NCBI RefSeq assembly: GCF_003056305.1
Contig: NZ_PYVX01000003.1
Location: 1-64,000, forward strand
Direction: 5' to 3'
DNA: 64,000 nt
From: Halomonas denitrificans
GTDB taxonomy: Bacteria; Pseudomonadota; Gammaproteobacteria; Pseudomonadales; Halomonadaceae
Shown here: positions 46,352 through 58,107 of the stretch, in pieces
Layout: each line of letters starts with the position of its first letter
How positions within the stretch are numbered: position 1 is the first letter of the stretch
Made by a program: the position numbers and the translations under genes
Notes under the pieces: generated by a model
The model's input: the letters and a program-made list of their open reading frames with translations, nothing else
Told to the model about the DNA's origin: nothing
The model's database searches: none

Positions 46352-46434
46352 GCAAGTCTGCGAGGAGGCGCTGTAAACCCATCCTTGGGCGCTACATTTG
46401 CCCTCCATGGCAAATGACCTCCTCTTCGACTTGC
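46352..46434 (+). repeat. structured dispersed repeat, copy C
   Basis: Same three-way-junction layout as copy A. P1 outer GCAAGTC (46352-46358)/GACTTGC (46428-46434) and GAGGAGG (46362-46368)/CCTCCTC (46418-46424); P2 46368-46370 and 46378-46380 with 46387-46392, bulge CTGTAAA; P3 CATTTGCC (46395-46402)/GGCAAATG (46409-46416). Stem sequences differ from copy A but stay paired. On the minus strand, the dapB-carA direction, the loops read AAGGAT and ATGGAG. Confidence 0.85.
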
Positions 46435-46473
46435 GCCCGGCGCCCCTCGGCCCTCCTGCTGGATGCTACCGCC

Positions 46474-47352
<879 letters not shown>

Positions 47353-48276
47353 TCAGCCGCCGGGGGCGCCGCGCTCAGCGGGCGAACCGGCGCTCAGCAG
47401 CAGCGCGATCGCCACCACCACCAGCAGGCTGCCCGGCAGCCAGACCCAGTCGATGCGCCCCGGGTCGCGGACGAACAGCAGCAGCATCGAGACGAAGGGC
47501 ACCAGGTAGCTGTAGGCGGTGACCGCCCCCGGCGTCAGCACCGCGGTGGCGCGCTGCAGCAGCCAGAAGGTCAGGGCGCTGGAGAAGAGCCCCAGATAGA
47601 CGAGCAGCGCCAGGTCGCGGCCGGTCATGGTCGCCAGGCGCGCCACCGGCTCGACGGCGAGGCCCGCGATCCCGACCAGGAGCGCGCCGAGCCCCAGGCT
47701 CCAGAAGGTGCGCACCGCCGCCGAGGCCGGCAGGCGCCCCGTCGCCATCCCCCACTTGCTGAGCACCGGATAGAGCGCCGTGGCGAGACAGCCGAGGAAG
47801 AACACCGCCTCGCCGAGGCCGAAACGCAGCCGCCCGCCCGACCCCAGGGCCTCGGCGATGGCCAGCCCCAGGGCGCCGATCGCGCCGAGCGCCAGGATCA
47901 ATGGCAGCCGCCAGCTCAGCCGCTCGACCCCGACGAGCGCGCCGAGCAGGAAGGCCAGCAGCGGCACGGTCACGAACAGGGTAGCCATGGAGAGCGCCGT
48001 GGCGTGGTGCGCCGCCCAGAACATGGCGCCGAAGAAGCCGGCCAGGCAGAGCCCCATCAGGGCATAGAGCGGCAGGGCCCGTGCGTCGGGCAGGAACGCC
48101 GGCGAGCGCCGGGCCAGCCACCACAGGCCCGCACAGGCGATGAGAAAGCGCAGCGCGGTGAGCGAGAGCGGCGGCAGCGCGCTCATCATCCCCACCGCGG
48201 GGAACGAGAGTCCCACCAGCGCCGCCCAGAGCAGCATGCCGAGGTGGGCGGCCCGGGCCGAGCGCGACGCGTTCAA
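47353..48276 (-). CDS. EamA/DMT-family transporter
   Basis: 307-residue inner-membrane protein with about ten hydrophobic segments arranged as two EamA repeats, the drug/metabolite exporter superfamily. Substrate cannot be told from sequence; relatives export amino acids or metabolites. It overlaps the upstream DUF2218 gene by four bases. Part of the block between dapB and dnaJ. Confidence 0.88.
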   Translation of the reverse strand: MNASRSARAAHLGMLLWAALVGLSFPAVGMMSALPPLSLTALRFLIACAGLWWLARRSPAFLPDARALPLYALMGLCLAGFFGAMFWAAHHATALSMATLFVTVPLLAFLLGALVGVERLSWRLPLILALGAIGALGLAIAEALGSGGRLRFGLGEAVFFLGCLATALYPVLSKWGMATGRLPASAAVRTFWSLGLGALLVGIAGLAVEPVARLATMTGRDLALLVYLGLFSSALTFWLLQRATAVLTPGAVTAYSYLVPFVSMLLLFVRDPGRIDWVWLPGSLLVVVAIALLLSAGSPAERGAPGG

Positions 48277-48551
48277 TTCTCCCAGACGATCTCCAGGGTC
48301 ACGCCCGACAGCCCCTCGAGGGCGGCGTTCACCTTGCCCTCCAGGCGATCCAGGCTCTCGTCATCCAGCGTCTCGATGGCCACGCTGAGGTGTTCCGGTC
48401 GCGCCTCGAGCAGGCAGCTGCCCTCGTCGAAGCGCACCCGCGCCTGGGTCTCCTGCCGGTCGATCGGCTGGGCGTCGACCCACTCCTGGCAGAGGCGCTC
48501 GATCAGCCCCTTGGCATCCTCGGCGGGAATATCGGCTCGTGAAATCGGCAT
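48273..48551 (-). CDS. DUF2218 domain protein
   Basis: 92-residue soluble protein matching the small DUF2218 family (alternating beta/alpha, with the conserved segment RVRFDEGSCLLEARPEHL at about 44-61). Members are often encoded near iron-siderophore transport or reductase genes; an iron-complex ABC importer is 1.3 kb away. Function unknown. The stop overlaps the start of the EamA gene. Confidence 0.75.
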   Translation of the reverse strand: MPISRADIPAEDAKGLIERLCQEWVDAQPIDRQETQARVRFDEGSCLLEARPEHLSVAIETLDDESLDRLEGKVNAALEGLSGVTLEIVWEN

Positions 48552-48694
48552 GGGGGACTCCGGGTTCCTAGGACATGAGCCACCAGCCTATGACGGCCAC
48601 CCCCGCCAACGCCACCCCGCCTGCCGGGCCGTCACGCGATGACCGCGCACTATGCTGTGGCACAGGGCATCGTCATGACGCGGAGGGGGCGGCA

Positions 48695-49660
48695 ATGATC
48701 ATCAACTGCGTGGCCTACGAAAAGGGGCATCGCCTGCACGACATCGCGATCGAGGAGATCGGCGACATCCTGGGGCACCCGGATCGCTTCGTCTGGGTGG
48801 CCCTGCACGAGCCCGACGAGGCGGAGATGGCCCGTTTCCAGGCGCTCTTCGACCTGCACGAGCTGGCCGTGGAGGACGCCCTGAACGGGGGCCAGCGGCC
48901 CAAGCTCGAGGAGTATGGCGAGGCGCTGTTCGTGACCATGCACATGGTCACCCTGCGCGACGACCAGTTGGAGACCGGCCAGGTGGCGGTGTTCGCCGGC
49001 CCCGGCTACGTGCTCTCGGTGCGCCATCACCCGAGCCGGGGCTTTGCCGAGGTGCGCCGACGCTGCGAGCGGGAGCCGAAGCTGCTCAAACACGGCCCGG
49101 CCTTCGTGATCTACGCCCTGATGGATGCCATCGTCGATCGCTACTTCCCGGTGGTCGAGGCGCTGCAGGCGGAGCTCGAGAGCATCGAGGACCAGATCTT
49201 CGTCCGCGGCACGGCGCGCCAGAGCCTGGAGCGGCTCTATCAGCTCAAGCGCCAGACCATGCGACTCAAGCACGCCGCCATGCCGCTGAGCGAGGCCGCC
49301 GGCCACCTCTCGGGCATCCGGGTGCCGGGGCTGTGCCGCAAGACCCGGGAGTACTTCCGCGACGTCTACGACCACCTGAGCCGCATCGAGGCAGCGGTGG
49401 ACACTATCCGCGAGATGACCATCACGGCGATCCAGGTGAACCTCTCGATGGTGGCCATCGACGAGGGCGAGGTGCACAAGCGGCTCGCGGCCTGGGCCGC
49501 CATCTTCGCGGTGGCCACCATCCTCGCCGGTATCTGGGGCATGAACTTCGCCCACATGCCGGAGCTCGACTGGCGCCTGGGCTACCCCCTGGCGCTGCTG
49601 GTGATGGGGGGCGCCTGCGGCGAACTCTACCGGCGCTTCCGGCGCGCGGGGTGGCTGTAA
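48695..49660 (+). CDS. CorA-like divalent metal transporter
   Basis: 321-residue CorA-family protein: large N-terminal cytoplasmic domain with a long helix, then two C-terminal membrane segments (about 265-285 and 297-315) with the pore signature GMNF between them. The ATG at 48695 follows GGAGGGGG. Substrate may be Mg, Co, Ni or Zn (the ZntB branch has a similar motif), so corA is not assigned as a symbol. Divergent from DUF2218. Confidence 0.88.
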   Translation: MIINCVAYEKGHRLHDIAIEEIGDILGHPDRFVWVALHEPDEAEMARFQALFDLHELAVEDALNGGQRPKLEEYGEALFVTMHMVTLRDDQLETGQVAVFAGPGYVLSVRHHPSRGFAEVRRRCEREPKLLKHGPAFVIYALMDAIVDRYFPVVEALQAELESIEDQIFVRGTARQSLERLYQLKRQTMRLKHAAMPLSEAAGHLSGIRVPGLCRKTREYFRDVYDHLSRIEAAVDTIREMTITAIQVNLSMVAIDEGEVHKRLAAWAAIFAVATILAGIWGMNFAHMPELDWRLGYPLALLVMGGACGELYRRFRRAGWL

Positions 49661-49820
49661 CCGCCACCTCGACGACGAAGAGGGATTCGGCCATACTAGC
49701 CGCCGCTTGCGAATACGAACGATACGCAGGAAGCTAACCAGATGCGCTTGCGGCAAACCGCCGGACAGCGCGGGCCCACGAGGCGTCGCAACGCCCCTTC
49801 CACGAGTACGAATTCCGCAC

Positions 49821-50948
49821 ATGCATACCTCACTGCTCAACGCCGTCGGTGGCACGGCCCTCGCTCTCGGTTGTGCGGCCGCTCAGGCCGAGCCGATCAC
49901 CATCACCGATGTCGCCGGCCGCCAGGTCACCGTCGACGCCCCCGTGGAGCGGATGATCCTCGGTGAGGGGCGCCAGATCTACCTGCTGGGCGCGCTGCAA
50001 CCGGAAGACCCGTTCGCCAACGTGGTGGGCTGGCGCGAGGACTTCTCCCAGGCCGACCCGGACAACTACGCACGCTACGCCGCCAGGTTCCCGGAACTGG
50101 GGGAACTGCCGACCTTCGGCGGCTTCAAGGACGGTACCTTCGACGTCGAGCAGGCCGCCGCCCTGCAGCCGGACGTGGTGCTGATGAACCTCGAAGCCAG
50201 GGCCGCCACCGAGGATGCCGCCTATGACGACAAGCTGGCCGAGCTCGGCATCCCGATCGTCTACGTGGATTTCCGCGAGGACCCGCTCGGGCACACCATC
50301 CCCTCCATGCGCCTGATGGGTGAGCTGATGGGCGAGGAGGCGGATGCCGAGGCCTTCATCGACTTCATCGAGGCCCAGATGGCCCGCGTCACCGAGACGA
50401 TCGCCGCCGCCGACCCGGAGCGACCGAAGGTCTTCGTCGACCGCGCCGGCGGCTATTCCGAGGACTGCTGCATGAGCTTCGGCCCGGGCAACTTCGGCGA
50501 ATACGTCGAGATCGCCGGGGGCACCAACATCGCCGACGGTATCATCCCGAACACCTTCGGCTCGCTGAACCCCGAACAGATCATCGCCGCCGATCCCGAC
50601 CACGTGGTGGTCACGGGGGGGAACTGGGAGGCCTACGTGCCCGGTGGGGCCTGGGTGGGCGTGGGGCCCGGTGCCGACATGGATGCGGCCCACGCCAAGC
50701 TCGAGGCGCTGACCGAGCGCACCGCCATGACCGGCATCGCCGCCGTGGAAAACGATAACTTCCACGCCATCTGGCACCAGTTCTACAACAGCCCCTACTA
50801 CTTCGTCGCCGTGCAGCGACTGGCCAAGTGGCTGCATCCGGAGCTGTTCGATGGGCTCGATCCCGAGGCGACGATGGAGGAGCTGCACGCGCGCTTCCTG
50901 CCGGTGGACTACGAGCCGGGCTACTGGCTCTCGCTGAAGGACCGCTGA
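49821..50948 (+). CDS. iron-complex-type ABC transporter substrate-binding protein
   Basis: 375-residue periplasmic binding protein of the FepB/BtuF fold. Signal peptide 1-23 (cleavage after AQA), then the family start ITITDVAGRQVTVDAPVERMILGEGRQIYLLGAL. It binds an iron-chelate, haem or corrinoid-like ligand; the exact ligand is not evident. The ATG at 49821 is chosen because the signal peptide begins there. First gene of a three-gene importer; the next gene begins one base after the stop. Confidence 0.9.
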   Translation: MHTSLLNAVGGTALALGCAAAQAEPITITDVAGRQVTVDAPVERMILGEGRQIYLLGALQPEDPFANVVGWREDFSQADPDNYARYAARFPELGELPTFGGFKDGTFDVEQAAALQPDVVLMNLEARAATEDAAYDDKLAELGIPIVYVDFREDPLGHTIPSMRLMGELMGEEADAEAFIDFIEAQMARVTETIAAADPERPKVFVDRAGGYSEDCCMSFGPGNFGEYVEIAGGTNIADGIIPNTFGSLNPEQIIAADPDHVVVTGGNWEAYVPGGAWVGVGPGADMDAAHAKLEALTERTAMTGIAAVENDNFHAIWHQFYNSPYYFVAVQRLAKWLHPELFDGLDPEATMEELHARFLPVDYEPGYWLSLKDR

Positions 50949-50949
50949 G

Positions 50950-52038
50950 ATGCACGCCGGAACGAGCGCAGCGCCGACCCCGCAAGCCGCCCCCTCCGCC
51001 GCGGAGAAGCGCGGCTTCTACCGTGCCCTGGTGCTCCGCCGCCAGCTGATCCTCGCCGCCCTGACGCTGGCGTTGTTCCTGAGCCTGTGCGTCGACCTCG
51101 CCCTGGGACCAGCCCGCTTCGGCCTGGACGAGGTGATCGCCGCGCTGGTCACCCCCGAGGCCGTAAGCCAGCAGGCCAGGGTGATCCTGTGGGAGATCCG
51201 CATGCCGGTGGCGCTGATGGCACTGGTGGTGGGTGCGAGCCTCTCAGTGGCCGGGGCCCAGATGCAGACCATCCTCAGCAATCCGCTGGCCAGCCCCTTC
51301 ACGCTGGGCATCTCCGCCGGGGCGAGCTTCGGCGCCGCCCTGGCGCTGGCCTTCGGCGTGGCGATCGTGCCCGCCGCGGTCGACTACGTCATCCCGATCA
51401 ACGCCTTCGTCATGGCCATGCTGACCGCCTTCGCGATCCATGCGCTGAGCATGCGGCGCGGCGTGACGATCGAGACCATTGTGCTGCTGGGCATCGCCAT
51501 GGTGTTCATCTTCAACGCCCTGATGGCGCTGATCCAGTTCTTCGCCAGCCAGCAGGCCGTCTCCGCGGTGGTGTTCTGGACCATGGGCAGCCTGACCAAG
51601 GCCACCTGGCCCAAGCTGTGGATCGCGCTCGGCGTGCTGGCCGTGGTCCTGCCGCTGCTCGCTCGCCATGGCTGGGCGCTCACCGCCATGCGCCTGGGCG
51701 ATGCCAAGGCCGAGAGCCTGGGGGTGAAACCCCGGGCGCTGCGCCTCGAGGTGCTGGTGCTGGTCTCTCTGCTGGCCGCCATCGCGGTGGCCTTCGTCGG
51801 CACCATCGGCTTCATCGGCCTGGTCGGGCCGCACATCGCCCGCCTGCTGCTGGGCGAGGATCAGCGCTTCTTCCTGCCCGGCGCGGCTCTTTGCGGGGCC
51901 CTGATCCTCTCCGTCGGCTCGGTGCTGTCGAAGGTGCTGATCCCGGGCACCATCATTCCCATCGGCATCATCACCTCGCTGGTGGGCATCCCCTTCTTCC
52001 TGTTCCTCGTCCTCAGCCACAAGAAGGCCTCATGGTAA
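50950..52038 (+). CDS. iron-complex ABC transporter permease (FecCD family)
   Basis: 362-residue inner-membrane permease with about nine to ten membrane segments, of the BtuC/FecCD type. The loop around GFIGLVGPHIARLLLGEDQR matches the ATPase-coupling region of the family. One base after the binding protein and overlapping the ATPase gene by seven bases, so the three genes form one translational unit. Confidence 0.94.
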   Translation: MHAGTSAAPTPQAAPSAAEKRGFYRALVLRRQLILAALTLALFLSLCVDLALGPARFGLDEVIAALVTPEAVSQQARVILWEIRMPVALMALVVGASLSVAGAQMQTILSNPLASPFTLGISAGASFGAALALAFGVAIVPAAVDYVIPINAFVMAMLTAFAIHALSMRRGVTIETIVLLGIAMVFIFNALMALIQFFASQQAVSAVVFWTMGSLTKATWPKLWIALGVLAVVLPLLARHGWALTAMRLGDAKAESLGVKPRALRLEVLVLVSLLAAIAVAFVGTIGFIGLVGPHIARLLLGEDQRFFLPGAALCGALILSVGSVLSKVLIPGTIIPIGIITSLVGIPFFLFLVLSHKKASW

Positions 52039-52781
52039 CGCTGACGCTCGACCAGCTGTCGGCCCGCTACGGGCGGCGCCGGATCCTCGCCGAGATCACC
52101 ACGCCCGCCTTTGCGGGCGGCCAGGTGGTGGCCCTGCTCGGCCCCAACGCCGCCGGCAAGTCGACCCTCTTTCGACGTATCCTCGGCCTGCTCGACGGCG
52201 AGGGCGAGGCCCGCATCAGCGGCGCCACCACCGAGCGCCCCGTCGCCTACATGCCCCAGGACACCGGCGCCAACGCAGTGCTCACGGTCTTCGAGTCGGT
52301 GTTGCTGGCGCGCATGCAGGGGCGCAGCCTGAGGGTCCGCGCCGAGGACCTGAGCGAGGTCGAGCGCGCCCTGAAGGACCTGGGGATCGCCGAGCTCGGC
52401 GCGCGCGACATCGGCGACCTCAGCGGCGGGCAGCGACAGCTGGTGGGCGCAGCGCAGGCGCTGGTGCAGGCCCCGGAGATCCTGCTCCTCGACGAGCCCA
52501 CCTCGGCGCTGGATCTGCATCGCCAGATCAGCCTGCTGTCGATCCTGCGACGGCTGGCCCGCGAGCGGGAGATGCTGGTCATCGCGGCCCTGCACGACCT
52601 GGGCCATGCCCTGCGCTTCACCGACCAGGCGATGGTGCTCGAGAGCGGCCGACTGGTGGCCTGCGGGCCGACCGAGCAGGTGGTCACCCCCGAGCTTTTG
52701 CGACGCGTCTACCGGGTGGACGCCCGCATCGAACCCTGCTCGAAGGGCCGCCCCCAGCTCATTGTCGAAGCGGCCGTGTAA
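52032..52781 (+). CDS. iron-complex ABC transporter ATP-binding protein
   Basis: 249-residue ABC ATPase: Walker A GPNAAGKST (37-45), signature LSGGQRQ, Walker B ILLLDEPTSALD and a switch His in ALHDLGHA. Powers the FecCD-type permease encoded upstream. The last 23 bases overlap the convergent EamA gene on the other strand. No TonB-dependent receptor is in the window. Confidence 0.95.
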   Translation: MVTLTLDQLSARYGRRRILAEITTPAFAGGQVVALLGPNAAGKSTLFRRILGLLDGEGEARISGATTERPVAYMPQDTGANAVLTVFESVLLARMQGRSLRVRAEDLSEVERALKDLGIAELGARDIGDLSGGQRQLVGAAQALVQAPEILLLDEPTSALDLHRQISLLSILRRLAREREMLVIAALHDLGHALRFTDQAMVLESGRLVACGPTEQVVTPELLRRVYRVDARIEPCSKGRPQLIVEAAV

Positions 52782-53664
52782 GCCCTCGCCTCCCCTCGAG
52801 CGCCGCCAGCCCGGCCCCGCCGAGCACCAGCGGCAGGGCCACCAGGAACCCGCCGGAGAGTGGCAGCCCGAAGATCAGCAGGTCCGCCAGCACCGGCCAG
52901 ATCAACGCCACGTACTCGAACGGCGCCAGGCGCGAGACCTCGGCGAAGCGCAGCGCCAGGGTCATGCAGATATGCGCCGCGCCACCGAAGAGGCCCGAGA
53001 GGATCAGCAGCCCCAGGGTCGGGCCCGACACGGCCACCCAGCCCAGCGGCAGGGTGGCCAGGCCCGCCAGGGTGGTGACCAGCACGAAGTAGAAGGCGAT
53101 GGAGGCCGGAGTCTCGGTGCGCGAGATGCGCCGCACCGTCACCAGCGCCCCCGCGGTCAGCAGGGCGGCAAGAATGCCCAGCCCGTAGCCCAGCACGCGA
53201 CCGTCCGCCCGGGCGTGCCCCAGGTCGGGCACCACCAGGGCCGCCACACCGCCCAGCACCAGGGCCAGGGCCGCCGCCCGGTGCCGGCTGAAGCGCTCGC
53301 CCAGCAACAGCACGCCGCCGACCGCCATGGCCACCGGGGCGAGCTGCGCCAGCAGCGTCGCCTCGGCGACCGGCAGCCGGGCCACGGCGGCAAAGGAGGC
53401 GAACATCGCCGCCGCCCCCAGGCCCGAGCGCAGCAGGTGCCCGAGCGGGCGCCGCGTGGCCAGGGCCCGGGGAAACTCGCGCCGCCAGACCATGAACGCC
53501 ACGATGGGCAGCAACGCGAACGCCGAGCGGAAGAACACGGTCTGCCCGAGCGGCACCGCCGCCGTGCTCGCCGCCTTGACGCACACCATCATCCCGGTGA
53601 AGAGAATGCCGGAAAGCAGCCTGAGCAGGATGCCGGCCAGCGTCCGATCAGCGACGTCGTTCAT
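52759..53664 (-). CDS. EamA/DMT-family transporter
   Basis: 301-residue membrane protein with ten predicted segments in two EamA repeats, distinct in sequence from the other EamA protein at 47-48 kb. Related to the RhaT/YdcZ-like metabolite exporters; substrate unknown. The start at 53664 (MNDVADRTLAG) is preceded by a GGACCCTC stretch with weak ribosome-site character. Convergent with the ABC ATPase, tail-overlapping by 23 bases. Confidence 0.88.
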   Translation of the reverse strand: MNDVADRTLAGILLRLLSGILFTGMMVCVKAASTAAVPLGQTVFFRSAFALLPIVAFMVWRREFPRALATRRPLGHLLRSGLGAAAMFASFAAVARLPVAEATLLAQLAPVAMAVGGVLLLGERFSRHRAAALALVLGGVAALVVPDLGHARADGRVLGYGLGILAALLTAGALVTVRRISRTETPASIAFYFVLVTTLAGLATLPLGWVAVSGPTLGLLILSGLFGGAAHICMTLALRFAEVSRLAPFEYVALIWPVLADLLIFGLPLSGGFLVALPLVLGGAGLAALEGRRGLTRPLRQ

Positions 53665-53878
53665 GAGGGTCCTTGTGTATGGCTCTGAGGGGAAAACGGG
53701 GCGATCACCCGGCGCGAGAACCGGCGACATCCCCCGAGCCGACGGCGCCACCAGGGCTTATCGCCACGCCTCGCTGCCGGGCCCGCCATGGTACACCGCC
53801 ATCGGGAATGATTCCCATCCCGCATGCCCCAAGGCGCCTGATCACCGGCATCGTTGAGCCGGGCATCACGACACGAAA

Positions 53879-53909
53879 AGGCCCCGCCTCCTCTCGGAGC
53901 GCGGGGCCT
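53879..53909 (-). terminator. rho-independent terminator after dnaJ
   Basis: 9-bp stem AGGCCCCGC (53879-53887) with GCGGGGCCT (53901-53909), followed on the minus strand by TTTTCG. It ends the grpE-dnaK-dnaJ transcript and isolates it from the accessory block. The rest of the 268-base gap (53665-53932) shows nothing else. Confidence 0.88.
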
Positions 53910-53932
53910 CGTCGATTCTTGGGGGACCGCCC

Positions 53933-55072
53933 TTAGGGCTTCATGTCCTCGAAGAACTTCTTCACGCCGTCGAAGAAGCTCGACTTCTTCGGCGAGTGAT
54001 GGCTCTTGCTGCCCTCCAGGCTGTCCTGGAAGGCGCGCAGCAGGTCCTTCTGCTCCTCGCTGAGCTTGACCGGGGTCTCGATCACGACCTTGCACAGCAG
54101 GTCGCCCGGGGGGCCACCGCGCACCGGCTTGACGCCCTTGCCGCGCAGCCGGAACAGCTTGCCGGTCTGGGTCTCGGCCGGGATCTTCAGCTTGACGCGG
54201 CCATCCAGGGTCGGCACCTCGAGCTCACCGCCGAGGGCGGCGTCGACGAAGTTGATCGGCACCTCGCACTGCAGGTGGCGGCCGTCGCGCTGGAAGATGT
54301 GGTGCGGCTTGATCGCCACCTGGACGTAGAGATCCCCGGGCGGTCCGCCGTTGACGCCGGCCTCGCCCTCGCCGTTCAGGCGGATGCGATCGCCGGTGTC
54401 CACGCCGGCCGGGATCTTCACCGACAGGGTACGGGTCTCGCGCACCCGGCCCTCGCCATGGCACTTGTGGCACGGCACCTTGATGTGCTGGCCGCTGCCG
54501 TGACAGGTCGGGCAGGTCTGCTGCACGGCGAAGAAGCCCTGCTGCATGCGCACCTGGCCGTGGCCGGAACAGGTCGGGCAGGTCTCCTTGCTGGAGCCCG
54601 GCTCGGCACCGCCGCCGTCACAGCGCTCGCACTCGACGTGACGCGGCACGCGGATGTCCACGCTGGTGCCGGCCACGGCGTCCTCGAGGTCGAGCTCGAG
54701 GTTGTAGCGCAGGTCGCTGCCGCGCTGCGGGGCGTTGGGGTGGCGACGACCGCCGCCCCCGCCGAAGATGTCGCCGAAGACATCGCCGAAGATGTCGCTG
54801 AAGCCCCCGGCCCCGGCCCCGCCGAAGCCACCGCCACCGGCCTGGCCGTCCACCCCGGCATGGCCGAACTGGTCGTAGGCCGCGCGCTTCTCGCTGTCGG
54901 CCAGGACCTCGTAGGCCTCCGAGACCTCGCGGAACTTCTCGGCCGCGGAGTCATCGTCCGGGTTGCGGTCCGGATGGAACTTCTGGGCGAGGCGTCGGTA
55001 GGCCTTCTTGATGTCCTTCTGGTCGGCACCGCGCTCGACGCCCAGTACTTCGTAATAGTCACGCTTGGACAT
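53933..55072 (-). CDS. dnaJ: chaperone DnaJ
   Basis: Hsp40 co-chaperone that delivers substrates to DnaK and stimulates its ATPase. 379 residues: J domain with HPD at 33-35, Gly/Phe-rich linker (about 75-115), four CxxCxGxG zinc repeats (about 145-215) and the C-terminal substrate domain. 92 bases after dnaK; a GC-rich hairpin lies in that gap. Confidence 0.98.
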   Translation of the reverse strand: MSKRDYYEVLGVERGADQKDIKKAYRRLAQKFHPDRNPDDDSAAEKFREVSEAYEVLADSEKRAAYDQFGHAGVDGQAGGGGFGGAGAGGFSDIFGDVFGDIFGGGGGRRHPNAPQRGSDLRYNLELDLEDAVAGTSVDIRVPRHVECERCDGGGAEPGSSKETCPTCSGHGQVRMQQGFFAVQQTCPTCHGSGQHIKVPCHKCHGEGRVRETRTLSVKIPAGVDTGDRIRLNGEGEAGVNGGPPGDLYVQVAIKPHHIFQRDGRHLQCEVPINFVDAALGGELEVPTLDGRVKLKIPAETQTGKLFRLRGKGVKPVRGGPPGDLLCKVVIETPVKLSEEQKDLLRAFQDSLEGSKSHHSPKKSSFFDGVKKFFEDMKP

Positions 55073-55164
55073 GAGTCTGTCCGCCTCCGTAGGGACTCTG
55101 CGGAAACACCAACGCGGGAGTCAGGCCCCCGCGCTGGCATCATCCGTCAAACAGATGTCGTGGT

Positions 55165-57093
<1,929 letters not shown>

Positions 57094-57155
57094 AGGAAAT
57101 CCTCAAACTGGCAGTTGAATTCGTGATCTGCGGCTTTCGCCGCGGGGTTGCCGTC

Positions 57156-57183
57156 TATCTGGGGGCCCTCGAACCCTTTTCAA
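57156..57183 (-). promoter_or_regulatory. sigma-32 heat-shock promoter of dnaK
   Basis: Minus strand: CTTGAAA (57177-57183), 13-base spacer, CCCCAGAT (57156-57163). Very close to the RpoH consensus CTTGAAA-N13-CCCCATNT. It lies between grpE and dnaK; the same bases can also form an 8-bp hairpin (57163-57170 with 57187-57194). Confidence 0.82.
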
Positions 57184-57214
57184 GACCCGAGGGCCGCTTT
57201 TCTATGGCTCGGTG

Positions 57215-57838
57215 TCAGCCGGCGGCCTGGCTGACGACCACCATGGCCGGACGGACCAGGCGCCCGTTGAGCAGGTAGCCCTTCTGCATGACGTCCATCA
57301 CGGTGTTGGGCTCCAGCTCGGGGTTGGGCACCATGGCCATGGCCTCGTGGTACTGCGGGTCGAAGGGCTCGCCGTGGGGCTCCACCACCTCGACGCCGAA
57401 CTTGGCCATCACGTCGCGCTGCATCTTGAGCGTCATGGAGACGCCCTCGATGTGGGCCTCGCTGGCCTCGTCGCCCATCGACTCGAGGGCCTTCTCGAGG
57501 CTGTCGATCACCGGCAGCAGCTCCTTGACGAACTTCTCCAGGGCGAACTTGCGGGCCTTCTCGGCCTCCTGCTCGGCGCGCCGGCGCACGTTCTGCGCCT
57601 CGGCGGCCGCCCGCATGGCCTGATCCTTGGCCTCGGCGACGCTCTGCTCGAGCTCCTCGACGCGGGCCGCCAGCACCTCGGCCTCGGGATTGTCGGCGGC
57701 CTCGGCCTCGGTGGCGGCCTGGTCGGCGCCCTCGATGGCGTCCTCCAGCTCACCCTCCACGGTCTCGGCCTGCGGCTCGGCTTCCCGCTCCTCGCGAGCG
57801 AGTTCGTCGTCCAGCGGGGTCTGAGAGTCTTTGGCCAT
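57215..57838 (-). CDS. grpE: nucleotide exchange factor GrpE
   Basis: Releases ADP from DnaK; acts as a thermosensor. 207 residues: acidic N terminus, long coiled-coil helix (about 45-125) and C-terminal beta domain with [12 protein letters not shown] and [23 protein letters not shown]. The ATG at 57838 follows GGAG. First gene of grpE-dnaK-dnaJ with a sigma-32 promoter upstream. Confidence 0.97.
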   Translation of the reverse strand: MAKDSQTPLDDELAREEREAEPQAETVEGELEDAIEGADQAATEAEAADNPEAEVLAARVEELEQSVAEAKDQAMRAAAEAQNVRRRAEQEAEKARKFALEKFVKELLPVIDSLEKALESMGDEASEAHIEGVSMTLKMQRDVMAKFGVEVVEPHGEPFDPQYHEAMAMVPNPELEPNTVMDVMQKGYLLNGRLVRPAMVVVSQAAG

Positions 57839-57920
57839 GTGGGGTCTCCTGAATGGCAATCAGCGGCCTGGAGCCGCTGGCAAGGCATGAATGATGGCGT
57901 GAACGATGATCTGCCGGGGT

Positions 57921-57948
57921 ATATGGGGCTGGCCGCGGTGAACTCAAG
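57921..57948 (-). promoter_or_regulatory. sigma-32 heat-shock promoter of grpE
   Basis: Minus strand: CTTGAGT (57942-57948), 13-base spacer, CCCCATAT (57921-57928), matching the RpoH consensus at nearly all positions, about 85 bases ahead of grpE. Confidence 0.87.
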
Positions 57949-57996
57949 GCGTCATCGCGAGACGAATTGGCGGGTGCATTGTGGGGGGCGCTGGAC

Positions 57997-58035
57997 TACT
58001 GTATAAACGCACAATACGTGTATGGATAGACAGTA
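57997..58035 (+). promoter_or_regulatory. tandem LexA (SOS) boxes upstream of recN
   Basis: Box 1: TACTGTATAAACGCACAATA (57997-58016), core CTGT-N8-ACAA. Box 2 (58016-58035), core GTGT-N8-ACAG, shares its first base with box 1. Each matches about 14 of 20 positions of the gammaproteobacterial LexA consensus. E. coli recN also carries several boxes. Confidence 0.75.
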
Positions 58036-58107
58036 TTCCTCGCGCCGCACGTCCAGACCGCGCGGACCTTGCAGAACGGTATTCCCAGACAGGCCCCGGG
58101 AGGCACC

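Noticed and set aside
49710..49735. Fur box ahead of the iron-complex ABC transporter
   Set aside because: A loosely palindromic stretch (TGCG...CGCA) is present but matches the 19-base Fur consensus at only about half of the positions, too weak to call by eye.
47353..53664. Mobile genomic island
   Set aside because: The block is accessory by context, but no integrase, transposase, direct repeats or tRNA target was seen, and codon use looks like that of its neighbours.
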